Assembly (NCBI RefSeq): GCF_021458635.1
Contig: NZ_JAIRDQ010000003.1
Location: 248,001 to 312,000, forward strand
Length of the DNA: 64,000 nucleotides
Source of the DNA: Bradyrhizobium monzae
Lineage (GTDB): Bacteria > Pseudomonadota > Alphaproteobacteria > Rhizobiales > Xanthobacteraceae
Reading direction: 5' to 3'
Shown: piece after piece, positions 24,399 through 33,201 of the stretch
Position numbering within the stretch: position 1 is the first letter of the stretch
How the letters are laid out: every line of letters starts with the position of its first letter
The notes under the pieces: model-generated
Seen by the model: the letters and a program-made list of their open reading frames with translations, nothing else
Databases searched by the model: none
Told to the model about the DNA's origin: nothing
Position numbers and translations under genes: made by a program

Positions 24399-25635
24399 AC
24401 GCGTCACGATCGATCATGTCGGCCATCGCGGCGACGGCGTCTCGCTGACGACCGGGGACGCGGTGTACGTGCCCTACACGCTTGGCGGCGAGAGTGTCGA
24501 GGTCGACCATGTCGCGGGCCATCCCGACCGCCGCAAGTTGCTCGCGGTCGACGTCGCCAGCCCCGAGCGGATCGAACCGTTCTGTCCGCATTTCGGCATC
24601 TGCGGCGGCTGCGCCATCCAGCACTGGGCGGCCGAGCCCTATCACGCGTGGAAGCGCAGCATCGTGGTCGAGACGCTGGCGCAGGCCGGAATCGATTGCG
24701 AGGTGGCACCGCTGGTCGATGCCCATGGTGCCGGCCGCCGGCGCGTGACGCTGCACGGAAGGTTCGGCACGCATGACGTGCTCAAGGTCGGCTTCTCGGC
24801 GGCGAGCTCTCACGACGTGATCCCGATCCATCGCTGCCCGATCCTCGATCCCGCGCTTGAGGGTGCGCTCGACGCCGCCTGGGCGCTCGCCGAGCCGCTG
24901 ACATCAAAAATGCCGGTGACGAAGCCGCTCGATATCCAGGTGACGGCGACGGCCAATGGCCTCGATGTCGACGTGCGCGGCTCCGGCCCGCTGCCGACGC
25001 GACTGGTCACGGCGCTGTCGCGCGTCGCCGAGCAGCATCGCCTGGCTCGGCTGACGCGGCATGGCGAACTGGTGCTGCAACGCCTGTCGCCAACGGTCAG
25101 GATGGGCCGTGCCGAAGTGACACTGCCGCCGGGCTCGTTCCTGCAGGCAACAGCAGCCGGGGAAGAGACGCTCGCTGCCCTCGTTGCCGAGCGTATCGGC
25201 AAGGCCAAGGAGGTTCTCGACCTCTTCTGTGGCGTCGGCCCGTTCGCGCTGAGGCTTGCGGAGAAGGCGCGTGTCACGGCGTACGACAACGACGCCGGCG
25301 CGATCGCCGCGCTCGCGAGGGCCGCGCGCACGCCGGGACTCAAGCCGATCAAGGCCGAGCCGCGCGACCTGTTCCGCCGTCCGCTGGTGCCGCCGGAGCT
25401 GCGCGATTTCGATGCCGTGGTGTTCGATCCGCCGCGCCAGGGCGGACAGGCGCAGGCGCTGAAACTCGCGGCGAGCAAGGTGCCGGTCGTGATCGCGGTG
25501 TCCTGTAACGTCGCCACCTTCGCTCGCGACGCGCGGCTGCTGATTGACGGTGGCTACAAGATCGGCGCGGTGGTCCCGGTCGACCAGTTCCGCCACACGC
25601 CGCATGTGGAGTTGGTCGCGCGGTTTACGCGATGA
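24391..25635 (+). CDS. TrmA/RlmD-type uracil-C5 RNA methyltransferase
   Basis: 414 residues from a GTG at 24391 that overlaps the tlyA stop by eight bases. The N-terminus carries a TRAM-like domain ([16 protein letters not shown]). An iron-sulphur cysteine cluster [15 protein letters not shown] follows. The SAM motif is [23 protein letters not shown] is the target-base motif, and the catalytic cysteine is in [11 protein letters not shown]. It makes 5-methyluridine in rRNA or tRNA. Which RNA it acts on (RlmC/RlmD or TrmA) is not decidable by eye. It forms an RNA-modification pair with tlyA. Confidence 0.92.
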   Translation: MVERVTIDHVGHRGDGVSLTTGDAVYVPYTLGGESVEVDHVAGHPDRRKLLAVDVASPERIEPFCPHFGICGGCAIQHWAAEPYHAWKRSIVVETLAQAGIDCEVAPLVDAHGAGRRRVTLHGRFGTHDVLKVGFSAASSHDVIPIHRCPILDPALEGALDAAWALAEPLTSKMPVTKPLDIQVTATANGLDVDVRGSGPLPTRLVTALSRVAEQHRLARLTRHGELVLQRLSPTVRMGRAEVTLPPGSFLQATAAGEETLAALVAERIGKAKEVLDLFCGVGPFALRLAEKARVTAYDNDAGAIAALARAARTPGLKPIKAEPRDLFRRPLVPPELRDFDAVVFDPPRQGGQAQALKLAASKVPVVIAVSCNVATFARDARLLIDGGYKIGAVVPVDQFRHTPHVELVARFTR

Positions 25636-25639
25636 AGTC

Positions 25640-26227
25640 CTAGTGTCGTAGCTGGCCGAGCGCCGGCGACTCGCCGGGCAGCATGTCCGACCTGATATCG
25701 CTGTCCATGCGGCCCGAGCCTCGCTGGGTGAAACCGGCGCCGAACGACAGGCTGAGGTTCGACGTCGGTTTGAACTCGACACCGGCAAATCCGCCGTAGC
25801 CGGGCGCAGCACCGGAGGTCAGCGGCGCAACCGAACTGCCGATGCCGTTGCCATATTTCAGCGTATCGAAGCCGGCAAAGAACGTCACAGGCATGCCACC
25901 CGTGGTCTTCATGTTGTAGCCAAACTGCGAGCTGTCATAGGACAGCGCGCTGAAATTGCCGGCCAGACCTGCCTGGCTGAAACCGCTCGGACCGACATTG
26001 CCGCTCTGGCTTCCGACAAAGAAACCGGGGCGAAAACCATAGCCGTTGGCATCACCAGCATTGAAGCTTGGAAAGTTGCCGTAGCTGTCGGCGCTGCCGC
26101 CAAAGCCAAAGGCCCCGCCCGGAATCCAATACTGCAAGGGTGCGACCTGCGCCTGAGCGGGCGTTTCGCCAAGGCAAAACACGGCGAACAAAACTGCGAA
26201 ACCACAGGAGCGTGCGAGGCTGGACAT
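25640..26227 (-). CDS. exported protein with barrel-like glycine-rich body
   Basis: 195 residues from the M at 26227, which is followed by a clear signal peptide cleaved after TPAQA. The frame runs open to 26311 but the upstream residues are not signal-like. The mature part is rich in glycine, serine and aromatics with alternating patterns such as SNLSLSFGAGFTQRG, typical of outer-membrane beta-barrel or surface proteins. No family is recognised. It converges on the RNA methyltransferase gene with four bases between stops. Confidence 0.7.
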   Translation of the reverse strand: MSSLARSCGFAVLFAVFCLGETPAQAQVAPLQYWIPGGAFGFGGSADSYGNFPSFNAGDANGYGFRPGFFVGSQSGNVGPSGFSQAGLAGNFSALSYDSSQFGYNMKTTGGMPVTFFAGFDTLKYGNGIGSSVAPLTSGAAPGYGGFAGVEFKPTSNLSLSFGAGFTQRGSGRMDSDIRSDMLPGESPALGQLRH

Positions 26228-26481
26228 TCCGGCTACCGTCAAAAGCTCCTCAATTATACCCTCCGAACAGCGCGAATGCCAGCGGGGCAGCATCGGCTGC
26301 CGCGTCATCAAGTTCCAGGATTACGTCTTGCTGGCGCATTGAACCTCGCCGGCGCCTGATTGACCCACATAAAGGACGCGCAAGTTCAGGCCGCGGCTTT
26401 GACCGCGAAGGCCTGGCGCAGTCCTGCAGCGCGCAATTGCGCAGCCCCTTGAAAATGCCCAACGTTTGTATGGAGGCTGTC

Positions 26482-27540
26482 ATGGAGGTCAATTCCGACA
26501 GGTTGAATGCCTTTATGGGAAAGATGATCACCGAGATCGGGGCGGCGATGAACGCATCGCTCGTCCTCCTGGGCGACAAGCTCGGCCTCTACCGCGCCCT
26601 CGCCGCCAAGGGACCGATGAGCTCGGCCGAGCTTGCAAAAGCCACCGGAACGGCGGAGCGGTACGTCCGTGAATGGCTGGCGAGCCAGGCAGCATCCGGC
26701 TACGTCGAATACGACGCCGGTTCGGGAAAGTTCTCGATGCTGCCTGAGCAGGCGATGGCGCTCGCCGACCAGGACAGCCCGGTGTTCCTTGGCGCGGTCG
26801 GCAACGTCATTGCCGCCGCCTTTCTCGACGAGCCGAAGATCACGGACGCGTTCAAGTCCGGGCAAGGCGTCGGCTGGAATCGGCGCAGCGAGTGCCTGTT
26901 CTGCGGCACGGCCCGCTTCTTCCGCACCGGCTACATGCATCATCTGGTGCAGGAGTGGCTGCCCGCGCTCGACGGTGTCGTGGACAAGCTGAAGCGCGGT
27001 GCCAAGGTCGCCGATGTCGGCTGCGGACACGGCGTCTCGACGCGGCTGATGGCGGAGGCGTTCCCGAATTCGCGCTTCTATGGCTTCGATTATCACGAGG
27101 GCTCGATCGAGGCCGCGCGCAAGGCGGCAGCCGAGGCCAGGCTCGGCGATCGCGTCAGCTTCGCGGTTCACTCGGCCAAGACTTATCCGGCCGAGGGCTA
27201 CGATCTGGTCTGCTTCTTCGATTGCCTGCACGACATGGGCGATCCCGTTGGCGCCATCAGCCACGTGCGTCAGACCATGGCGAAGGACGGCACCTGCATG
27301 CTGGTCGAGCCGTTCGCGGGCGATCGTCTCGAAGACAATCTCAACCCGGTCGGCCGCGTCTATTACGCGGCGTCGACCATGATCTGCACGCCGGCCTCGC
27401 TCGATCAGGAGGTGGGCCTCGCGCTCGGAGCGCAAGCCGGCGAGGCAAGGCTGCGCAAGGTCGCCAGCGAAGGCGGATTGTCGCGCTTCCGCCGCGCCGC
27501 CGAGACGCCGTTCAACCTGATCCTGGAGGCACGGATCTGA
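26482..27540 (+). CDS. class I SAM-dependent methyltransferase
   Basis: 352 residues. A winged-helix N-terminal region (KLGLYRALAAKGPMSSAELAKATG) precedes the Rossmann domain with VADVGCGHGVSTRLMAEAFP (motif I), FYGFDYHEGSIE (motif II) and DLVCFFDCLHDMGDP. This layout is shared with O-methyltransferases and putative transcriptional-regulator methyltransferases. The ATG at 26482 has GGAGG at 26472-26476; an earlier in-frame ATG at 26470 is disfavoured. The substrate is unknown. Confidence 0.87.
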   Translation: MEVNSDRLNAFMGKMITEIGAAMNASLVLLGDKLGLYRALAAKGPMSSAELAKATGTAERYVREWLASQAASGYVEYDAGSGKFSMLPEQAMALADQDSPVFLGAVGNVIAAAFLDEPKITDAFKSGQGVGWNRRSECLFCGTARFFRTGYMHHLVQEWLPALDGVVDKLKRGAKVADVGCGHGVSTRLMAEAFPNSRFYGFDYHEGSIEAARKAAAEARLGDRVSFAVHSAKTYPAEGYDLVCFFDCLHDMGDPVGAISHVRQTMAKDGTCMLVEPFAGDRLEDNLNPVGRVYYAASTMICTPASLDQEVGLALGAQAGEARLRKVASEGGLSRFRRAAETPFNLILEARI

Positions 27541-27736
27541 CCTCCATCACGCCGGGCGCGTGGACGCGGCGCGCGGCCTTGCCGATGTCGCAGCCTCGCC
27601 CGGCGCCATGTCGGTGGATTCGCGCCGCCTTGTTCAACGCCCACTTGCGTTGCGGCGCGAGCAAGGCAAGGATGTCCGGAAGCGCGGAACGACAACGTGC
27701 CGCCGCTGCCGCCAAATAGATGCATCCACGCCGTTC

Positions 27737-28582
27737 ATGCCGCACGATCCCCTGCTCACGCGCCTGAAATCCGCCTTTGTCGAGGTGCCTGGCGTTGAGG
27801 CCATCGTGCTCGGCGGCTCGCGTGCGCGGGGCAGCGAGCACGCCGCATCCGACTACGATATCGGCCTTTATTTCAAGGCCGCGATTCCACCGGATGCCGA
27901 GCGGCTGCTGGCCGCTGCAAAAGAGATCGCCGACAATCCTGCCGCCACGGCCGTAACACCGGTCGGCGAATGGGGACCATGGATCGTCGGCGGTGCATGG
28001 CTGTCGGTGGATGGCCGCAAGGTCGATCTGCTCTATCGCAACGCCGACGCGGTCGAAGCTGTAATGGAATCCTGCCGCGCTGGCGTCGTCACCATGGACT
28101 ACCAGCCCGGCCATCCGCACGGCTTCTGCTCGGCGATCTGGATGGGCGAGATCGCCTATTGCCAACCGCTGCACGATCCGCAAGCCCTCATCGCCAGGCT
28201 GAAGTCGATCGCGCTGCCCTATCCGCGGCCGCTGCGCGATGCTCTGATCCGTCGCTTCCAATGGGAGGTCCTGTTCGGCGTCGAAAATGCCGAACTTGCC
28301 ATCGCGCGGGGCGAACAGACCCATATCGCTGGATGCGCTTACCGGTCGCTCGCTTGTGTTGCGCAGGTGCTGTGCGCGCTCAACGCGCGCTATCTCATCA
28401 ACGAAAAGGGAGCGCTATTGGAAGCAGCGCGGCTACCACTGACGATTCCGCATTTGGACGAGGAAGCAAAGGAGGTCTGGCGGTTAATCGGCGATGGCGC
28501 CTCTGCACCCGCCTGCGATGTCCTGCGCGAGATCGACCGGCAATTGAAGGGGCTGACGCAATCATGCGGGATGCGGCCGTAA
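27737..28582 (+). CDS. nucleotidyltransferase-fold protein
   Basis: 281 residues. The core is a minimal nucleotidyltransferase site: GGSRARGS followed by SDYDIGLYF supplies the two metal-binding aspartates, with a further acidic position in GRKVDLLYR. The C-terminal half is helical. It resembles DUF4037/aminoglycoside-nucleotidyltransferase-like proteins. It may adenylylate a small molecule or protein, and the target is unknown. The 196 bases before it hold no supported gene. Confidence 0.8.
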   Translation: MPHDPLLTRLKSAFVEVPGVEAIVLGGSRARGSEHAASDYDIGLYFKAAIPPDAERLLAAAKEIADNPAATAVTPVGEWGPWIVGGAWLSVDGRKVDLLYRNADAVEAVMESCRAGVVTMDYQPGHPHGFCSAIWMGEIAYCQPLHDPQALIARLKSIALPYPRPLRDALIRRFQWEVLFGVENAELAIARGEQTHIAGCAYRSLACVAQVLCALNARYLINEKGALLEAARLPLTIPHLDEEAKEVWRLIGDGASAPACDVLREIDRQLKGLTQSCGMRP

Positions 28583-28645
28583 GCAGCTACGGCATCCTGA
28601 AGGACTTGTGGTCATAGATCCGCTCATTCGCGGGCAAAGCGCGTC

Positions 28646-29509
28646 TCAGCGGCCCCAGCGGTCCGACCAGATCTTCTCGCCGATCAGGCAGTTCACGCGC
28701 GGCTCCTTCTCTTTGTCCGCAACGTGCACGACCGGACGCTCGGGCGTGCGGCCAGCAACTTCCATCAGCAGCTTGGTGCGGATCGCCTCCTTGAACTTGT
28801 CGCGATCCTTGATCGAGATGACGAAAGAGCCGGGACCGCCGACGACGCAGTCTTCGTAGTAATAATCGAGATTGTCGATATCCATGGTGGAATAGGACGG
28901 CTCCTTGACCATGATCGGCAGGCCGTTGATGACGATGCCTTTCTCGAGCGCGGCGTCACGCGCAATCGTGACCGGACCACCATTGTTGTTGGGACCGTCG
29001 CCGGAGATGTCGATGACGCGGCGAATTCCGTGATAGGGATCCTCGTCGAACAGCGGCATCGCAAATCCGATTGCGCCGGAGATCGAGGTGCGCGAGGCGC
29101 GCCGGATCGGCGTCTTCATGATCTCGGTTGCGACCGCGTCCGCCGTCTCCGGTCCGTCGATGAGGCGCCAGGGGATGATGATCTTCTGATCGTTGGATGC
29201 CGCCCATTCGAAATAGGTCACCGCGATCCTGCCGTTGGGGCCGGCCTTCAGCGCCTGCAAAAACTCCTTGGACTGGATCGCCTGCGCATAACCCTCGCGC
29301 TGGATCGCGAGTTCGTCCATGTCCATGGAGTAGGAGACATCGACCGCGAGGATCAGCTCGACATCGACCGACTGCGCGTCGCCGTCGGCGGCTTGCCGTT
29401 GATGCCTCGAAGGTTCGAATTTCGGCCCTGGTGCCGCGTTGCCCGCGACATCCCCTCCGGCAAGCACGCCGGCCACCAGCACAGCCCCGATCGAGAACAG
29501 CAACCGCAT
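28646..29509 (-). CDS. DUF1194 protein with von Willebrand A-like fold
   Basis: 287 residues with a signal peptide at residues 1-26. The VELILAVDVSYSMD motif is a MIDAS-type metal site (DxSxS) of von Willebrand factor A domains. SRTSISGAIGFAMPLF and VIDISGDGPNNNGG are further conserved DUF1194 segments. It is expected outside the cytoplasm as an adhesive or complex-forming protein. It is a stand-alone gene; the divergent upstream region also serves the fluoride operon. Confidence 0.87.
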   Translation of the reverse strand: MRLLFSIGAVLVAGVLAGGDVAGNAAPGPKFEPSRHQRQAADGDAQSVDVELILAVDVSYSMDMDELAIQREGYAQAIQSKEFLQALKAGPNGRIAVTYFEWAASNDQKIIIPWRLIDGPETADAVATEIMKTPIRRASRTSISGAIGFAMPLFDEDPYHGIRRVIDISGDGPNNNGGPVTIARDAALEKGIVINGLPIMVKEPSYSTMDIDNLDYYYEDCVVGGPGSFVISIKDRDKFKEAIRTKLLMEVAGRTPERPVVHVADKEKEPRVNCLIGEKIWSDRWGR

Positions 29510-29591
29510 CGCAGTCTCCCGTCGTATGACGCGATGGTGACATGCAAACGGCTTGCCGCAAAGTGCGAAGATCGCTTGTGCTTCACAATTG

Positions 29592-29625
29592 GGTTAGAGA
29601 TTTGCAGGTTAGAGATTGCGAGTTA
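29592..29625. repeat. short tandem direct repeats upstream of the fluoride operon
   Basis: GGTTAGAGATTTGCA at 29592-29606 is followed by GGTTAGAGATTGCGA and a partial GTTAG, a roughly 15-16-base period. It sits in the divergent region between the DUF1194 gene and the fluoride riboswitch and could be a regulator site. No regulator is recognised. Confidence 0.4.
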
Positions 29626-29753
29626 GTCCTTTCGTGCGTTGCGCGAAACCGCCGTGATGTCGCCACGCTTGCGCCGCCACGCGATCGCGCCATGGGACAG
29701 AGCGCCCGCCTACTTGTTCCCTGTGATTTCCATGCTAGGCTGACCATACAGAT

Positions 29754-29820
29754 GGGGATGGAGTCCCCCGACAACCGCCCGGCGGCCGAACGACCGTAGT
29801 GGGCTGATGGCTCCTGCTGG
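29754..29820 (+). promoter_or_regulatory. fluoride riboswitch (crcB motif) aptamer
   Basis: GGGGATGGAGTCCCC at the 5' end, CCGCCC in the middle and GGGCTGATGGCTCCTGCTG at the 3' end reproduce the fluoride aptamer: helix 1, the GCCC/GGGC helix, and the 3' CTCC pseudoknot strand that pairs with the GGAG loop. The layout matches the well-studied Thermotoga aptamer. The genes downstream (two crcB homologues) confirm the assignment. A plausible promoter is TTGTTC (29714) with TAGGCT (29736), 16 bases apart. Confidence 0.88.
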
Positions 29821-29865
29821 AGGTGAGGCGATCATTGAGCCTCTGCCTTTGGCGGGAGCTTGGAC

Positions 29866-29889
29866 AAACCCGCCGCTGGCGGGTTTTTT
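29866..29889 (+). terminator. intrinsic terminator of the fluoride riboswitch
   Basis: AAACCCGCC (29866-29874) pairs with GGCGGGTTT (29878-29886) around a three-base loop and runs into six T residues. It lies about 45 bases after the aptamer. The upstream GGCGGGAGC (29851-29859) can pair either with CCCGCC of this terminator or with GCTCCTGC (29810-29817) of the aptamer, which gives a ready on/off switch. Confidence 0.85.
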
Positions 29890-29941
29890 GTTGCCTGAAA
29901 GCGAAGGCCAAGGGGATATTCAAGACGTGGAAGGCAACGAC

Positions 29942-31150
29942 GTGACGACCACACCAAATGCTGCGCGCACCAGGCTGCCCAGGGGAATCTGGGTGCTCGG
30001 CTTCGTCTCGATGCTGATGGATATCTCCTCCGAGATGATCCACGCGCTGCTGCCGGTCTATCTCGTCACCGTGCTCGGCGCCTCCACGCTCACCGTCGGC
30101 TTCATCGAGGGCGTCGCGGAGGCAACCGCCTCGATCACGAAGATCTTCTCCGGCGCGTTGTCGGACTGGCTCGGCCGCCGCAAGCTGCTCGCCGCCCTCG
30201 GCTACGGGCTGGCCGCGGTGACAAAACCGCTGTTCCCGCTCGCGCCCAGCATCGGCTGGCTGGTCGCGGCGCGCTTCATCGACCGCGTCGGCAAGGGCAT
30301 CCGCGGCGCACCCCGCGATGCGCTGATCGCCGATATCTCGCCGGCGGGCCTACGCGGCGCGAGTTTTGGTTTGCGACAGTCGCTCGACACGGTCGGTGCT
30401 TTCGTCGGGCCGCTGGCCGCGATCGGCCTGATGTGGTGGACGGCGGATCATTTTGTCGCGGTGTTCTGGGTGGCTGTTGTGCCGGCGTTATTGTCCTTTG
30501 GCCTGATCGCGTTCGCGGTCAACGAGCCGGAGCGGGATGCGAGCAAGGCACCCGCGAAAAACCCGCTCAACACCGCCGCCATGCGGCAGCTTGGATCCGT
30601 GTATTGGCGCGTCGTCGCGGTCGGTGTGGTCTTCACGCTCGCCCGCTTCAGCGAGGCCTTTCTGATCCTGCGTGCGCAGAGCATCGGCCTTAATGCGATG
30701 TGGGTGCCGGCGGTGCTGGTGCTCATGAACATCACCTACGCGCTCTCGGCCTATCCCGCCGGCGTGCTGTCGGACCGGATCAACCGGACCGCCCTGCTCG
30801 CGCTCGGCCTGGTGTTTCTCGCCGGCGCCGACCTCGCACTGGCGCTGCTGTCGAGTCTGCCCGGTCTCGCGCTCGGCGTCGTCTTGTGGGGTCTGCATAT
30901 GGGATTGACGCAAGGCTTGCTCTCGGCCCTCGTCGCCGATACTGCTCCGCCAAGCCTGCGCGGTACTGCTTTCGGCTATTTCAACCTGTTCACCGGCCTT
31001 GCGCTGCTGGCCGCAAGCGTGATCGCCGGCGCGCTGTGGGACGTTTACGGCCCCGCAGGAACGTTCCTCGCCGGGCTCGGCTTCGCGCTGGTCGCACTCG
31101 TGGGACTGCTTACTATCGGCAACGGCTTGACGGCGGAGGACAAGGCATGA
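29942..31150 (+). CDS. MFS transporter under fluoride riboswitch control
   Basis: About 402 residues from the GTG at 29942 (GGAAGG upstream); a GTG at 29927 is an alternative. The same frame is open back into the riboswitch but that part is untranslated leader. About twelve membrane segments are visible, with the MFS loop motif GALSDWLGRRKLLAALGYGL and RFIDRVGKGIRGAPRDALIAD in the N-terminal half. It is the first gene of the operon with crcB twice and a DUF190 gene, so it probably exports fluoride, another anion or a metabolite linked to fluoride stress. The substrate is unproven. Confidence 0.85.
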   Translation: MTTTPNAARTRLPRGIWVLGFVSMLMDISSEMIHALLPVYLVTVLGASTLTVGFIEGVAEATASITKIFSGALSDWLGRRKLLAALGYGLAAVTKPLFPLAPSIGWLVAARFIDRVGKGIRGAPRDALIADISPAGLRGASFGLRQSLDTVGAFVGPLAAIGLMWWTADHFVAVFWVAVVPALLSFGLIAFAVNEPERDASKAPAKNPLNTAAMRQLGSVYWRVVAVGVVFTLARFSEAFLILRAQSIGLNAMWVPAVLVLMNITYALSAYPAGVLSDRINRTALLALGLVFLAGADLALALLSSLPGLALGVVLWGLHMGLTQGLLSALVADTAPPSLRGTAFGYFNLFTGLALLAASVIAGALWDVYGPAGTFLAGLGFALVALVGLLTIGNGLTAEDKA

Positions 31151-31166
31151 CGGGAGGCTGTGCATC

Positions 31167-31556
31167 GTGCTGAGCGGAGTGATCGCAATCATGATCGGCA
31201 GCGTGCTGGGTGGCTGCGCCCGCTATTTCGTTTCCGGCGCGATCGCGCGGCGAATGGGCGAGACCTTTCCCTGGGGCACCATGACCATCAACGTCACCGG
31301 AGCCTTCGTGATCGGCATTTTTGGCGCGCTGGCGACCCATCCCGGCTCGGTGTTCGCCTCGCCCAATCCGTGGCTGTTTGCGGTGACCGGCTTCCTCGGC
31401 TGCTACACCACAGTGTCCTCGTTCAGCCTGCAAACGCTGACCCTGGCGCGCAACGGCGAGCCGGTGCACGCGCTCGGCAATGTCGTGTTCTCGGTCGGGC
31501 TCTGCCTCTCAGCCGTGAGTTGCGGCTTCCTCCTCGCGGACAGTTTTGGAGGCTAG
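31167..31556 (+). CDS. crcB: CrcB/Fluc fluoride channel subunit 1
   Basis: 129 residues from a GTG, four membrane segments. Family landmarks are GGCARYFVSGAI, WGTMTINVTGAFVIGIF with the pore-lining Asn, and TGFLGCYTTVSSFSLQTL with the Phe/Thr-rich selectivity stretch. Fluc channels are dual-topology dimers that let fluoride leave the cytoplasm. The gene starts 16 bases after the MFS stop and ends six bases before a second crcB gene. Confidence 0.93.
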   Translation: MLSGVIAIMIGSVLGGCARYFVSGAIARRMGETFPWGTMTINVTGAFVIGIFGALATHPGSVFASPNPWLFAVTGFLGCYTTVSSFSLQTLTLARNGEPVHALGNVVFSVGLCLSAVSCGFLLADSFGG

Positions 31557-31562
31557 CGGCAG

Positions 31563-31988
31563 ATGAATCCCTCCTCTGCCGACCGCCGGCGCATTGCGAT
31601 GCTCTATGTCTGGGTTTCCGCCGGCAGCATTGTCGGCGGGCTGACGCGCTATCTGGTCGGGCTCGCCCTCGACACCGGTCCCGGCTTTCCGTTTTCGACG
31701 CTGTTCATCAACGCCACGGGCTCGCTCATTATCGGCTTCTACGCGACACTGGCCGGCCCCGACGGCCGCTTGCTGGCGCGGCCGGAGCACCGACAGTTCG
31801 TCATGACCGGCTTCTGCGGCGGCTATACCACCTTCTCGACCTTCAGCCTGGAGACCTTCCGCCTGTTCCACGGCGGCATGAAATACACCGCGCTGGCCTA
31901 TATCGCGGCGTCTGTCGTCTGCTGGCTGGTGTCGGTATGGGCAGGGCATATGATGGCAAGCCGCTACAACCGCTTGAAAAGGAGCTGA
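31563..31988 (+). CDS. crcB: CrcB/Fluc fluoride channel subunit 2
   Basis: 141 residues, four membrane segments. It has GGLTRYLVGLAL, FINATGSLIIGFYATLAG with the conserved Asn, and TGFCGGYTTFSTFSLETFRLF, the same landmarks as subunit 1. Paired adjacent crcB genes usually encode the two opposite-topology halves of a heterodimeric channel. The overall identity between the two looks moderate, which fits a heterodimer more than a recent duplication. Confidence 0.93.
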   Translation: MNPSSADRRRIAMLYVWVSAGSIVGGLTRYLVGLALDTGPGFPFSTLFINATGSLIIGFYATLAGPDGRLLARPEHRQFVMTGFCGGYTTFSTFSLETFRLFHGGMKYTALAYIAASVVCWLVSVWAGHMMASRYNRLKRS

Positions 31989-31990
31989 TC

Positions 31991-32332
31991 ATGCAAATTC
32001 CCAGTCAGGCAGTTTTGCTCCGCATCTTCATCGGCGAGAGCGACCATTGCGACGGCAAGCCGCTCTATGAAGCCATCGTGCTGAAGGCGCGCGAGCGACA
32101 TCTCGCCGGTGCCACCGTGCTGCGCGGCCCCATGGGCTTCGGTAAGTCGAGCCGGCTGCACACCTCGAAGATCCTGCGGCTGTCGGAAGACCTGCCGCTG
32201 CTGATCGAGATCGTCGACAGCGAGGACAACATCAACGCATTCCTGCCCATCCTTGATGGCATGATGTCGAGCGGCCTGATCACCTTGGAGAAGGTGCAGG
32301 TCCTGCAATATGGTACGAAGGCCGCGAGCTGA
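31991..32332 (+). CDS. DUF190 protein of the fluoride operon
   Basis: 113 residues. The sequence LLRIFIGESDHCDGKPLYEAIVLKARERHLAGATVLRGPMGFG is the DUF190 signature, a small ferredoxin-like, PII-related fold. DUF190 genes often accompany crcB and are thought to modulate the channel or sense a ligand. It starts two bases after the second crcB stop and is the last gene of the operon. Its biochemical role is not established. Confidence 0.9.
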   Translation: MQIPSQAVLLRIFIGESDHCDGKPLYEAIVLKARERHLAGATVLRGPMGFGKSSRLHTSKILRLSEDLPLLIEIVDSEDNINAFLPILDGMMSSGLITLEKVQVLQYGTKAAS

Positions 32333-32376
32333 TCGCTCCGGCTGGGAACCCGAGGCCGCCGTGTCAAGGAGGCGGA

Positions 32377-32682
32377 ATGAACGACACAGTTACCAAGCCA
32401 AAGACCAGGACCAAGACCAAGGTCGAGCGGCCCAAGCTGCACAAGGTCATCCTGATCAACGACGACTACACGCCGCGTGAGTTCGTCACCATGATCCTGA
32501 AGGCCGAATTCCGCATGACCGAGGATCAGGCCTACAAGGTGATGATCACCGCGCACAAGCTCGGCGCCTGCGTCGTCGCCGTGTTCACCAGGGACGTCGC
32601 CGAAACCAAGGCGACGCGTGCGACCGATGCCGCCCGCACGAAAGGTTATCCGCTGCTGTTCACGACGGAGCCGGAGGAATAG
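32377..32682 (+). CDS. clpS: ATP-dependent Clp protease adaptor ClpS
   Basis: 101 residues. After a Lys/Thr-rich N-terminal extension comes KVILINDDYTPREFVTMIL, the N-end-rule residue-binding pocket of ClpS, then MITAHKLGACVVAVFTRDVAETKATRATDAAR. It delivers substrates with bulky N-terminal residues to ClpAP. The basic tail suits docking to ClpA. It is separate from the fluoride operon, with a 44-base gap and its own GGAGGCGG ribosome-binding site. Alphaproteobacteria often have two ClpS paralogues; this may be ClpS2. Confidence 0.93.
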   Translation: MNDTVTKPKTRTKTKVERPKLHKVILINDDYTPREFVTMILKAEFRMTEDQAYKVMITAHKLGACVVAVFTRDVAETKATRATDAARTKGYPLLFTTEPEE

Positions 32683-32690
32683 GCCTTGGG

Positions 32691-33185
32691 CTAGCCCTTG
32701 AGGCGCGCCATGATGATTTCGTCGTGATAGGTGCCGTCCACCAGGATCGCCATCCGCTTGATGCCCTCCTCGACAAACCCGACCTTGCGATAAAGGGCGG
32801 CCGCGGCGGTGTTGGTCGCGAACACGCCGAGCTCGATCCGGCGGAAGCCGAATGCGTCTGCCGCTTGAACGGCCTGCCGCAACAGCCGCTCGCCAAAGCC
32901 TTTGCCACGGAACTCGGGTACGAGCCCCATGAAGAGATCGCCGACATGCGCCGAGACGGCGCGGTTCGCGGGCGGCACGTTGCACCATCCGACCACAGCG
33001 CCGTCGATGGCGGCGACGATCTGCGGATAGCCGCGCTCGACATTGCGCGCGACGAAGGCGCGAACCTGCTCGACCGGCGGCGCCTCCACCAGCGCGATGT
33101 ATTTGCGCTCGCGGGCGACGATGTCGACGGCGGCGCGAAAGGCGTCGGTGTCGGCGATCTGGATCTGGCGGAATTCAACGGTCAT
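32691..33185 (-). CDS. GNAT-family N-acetyltransferase
   Basis: 164 residues. Acetyl-CoA binding shows in LVPEFRGKGFGERLLRQAVQAA (motif A, RGKGFG), and motif B in ELGVFATNTAAAALYRKVGFVEEG. The GNAT family acetylates amines on amino acids, peptides or antibiotics; the substrate is unknown. The C-terminal WVDGTYHDEIIMARL-like segment suggests the RimJ/RimL-like or amino-acid branch. It converges with clpS, with eight bases between stops. Confidence 0.9.
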   Translation of the reverse strand: MTVEFRQIQIADTDAFRAAVDIVARERKYIALVEAPPVEQVRAFVARNVERGYPQIVAAIDGAVVGWCNVPPANRAVSAHVGDLFMGLVPEFRGKGFGERLLRQAVQAADAFGFRRIELGVFATNTAAAALYRKVGFVEEGIKRMAILVDGTYHDEIIMARLKG

Positions 33186-33201
33186 GGGCGTTCCGGCCGC
33201 T

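Noticed and set aside
29807..29941. N-terminal extension of the MFS transporter into the riboswitch
   Set aside because: The frame is open through the aptamer and terminator, but these are RNA regulatory elements and the added residues are not family-like. A GTG at 29942 or 29927 is a better start.
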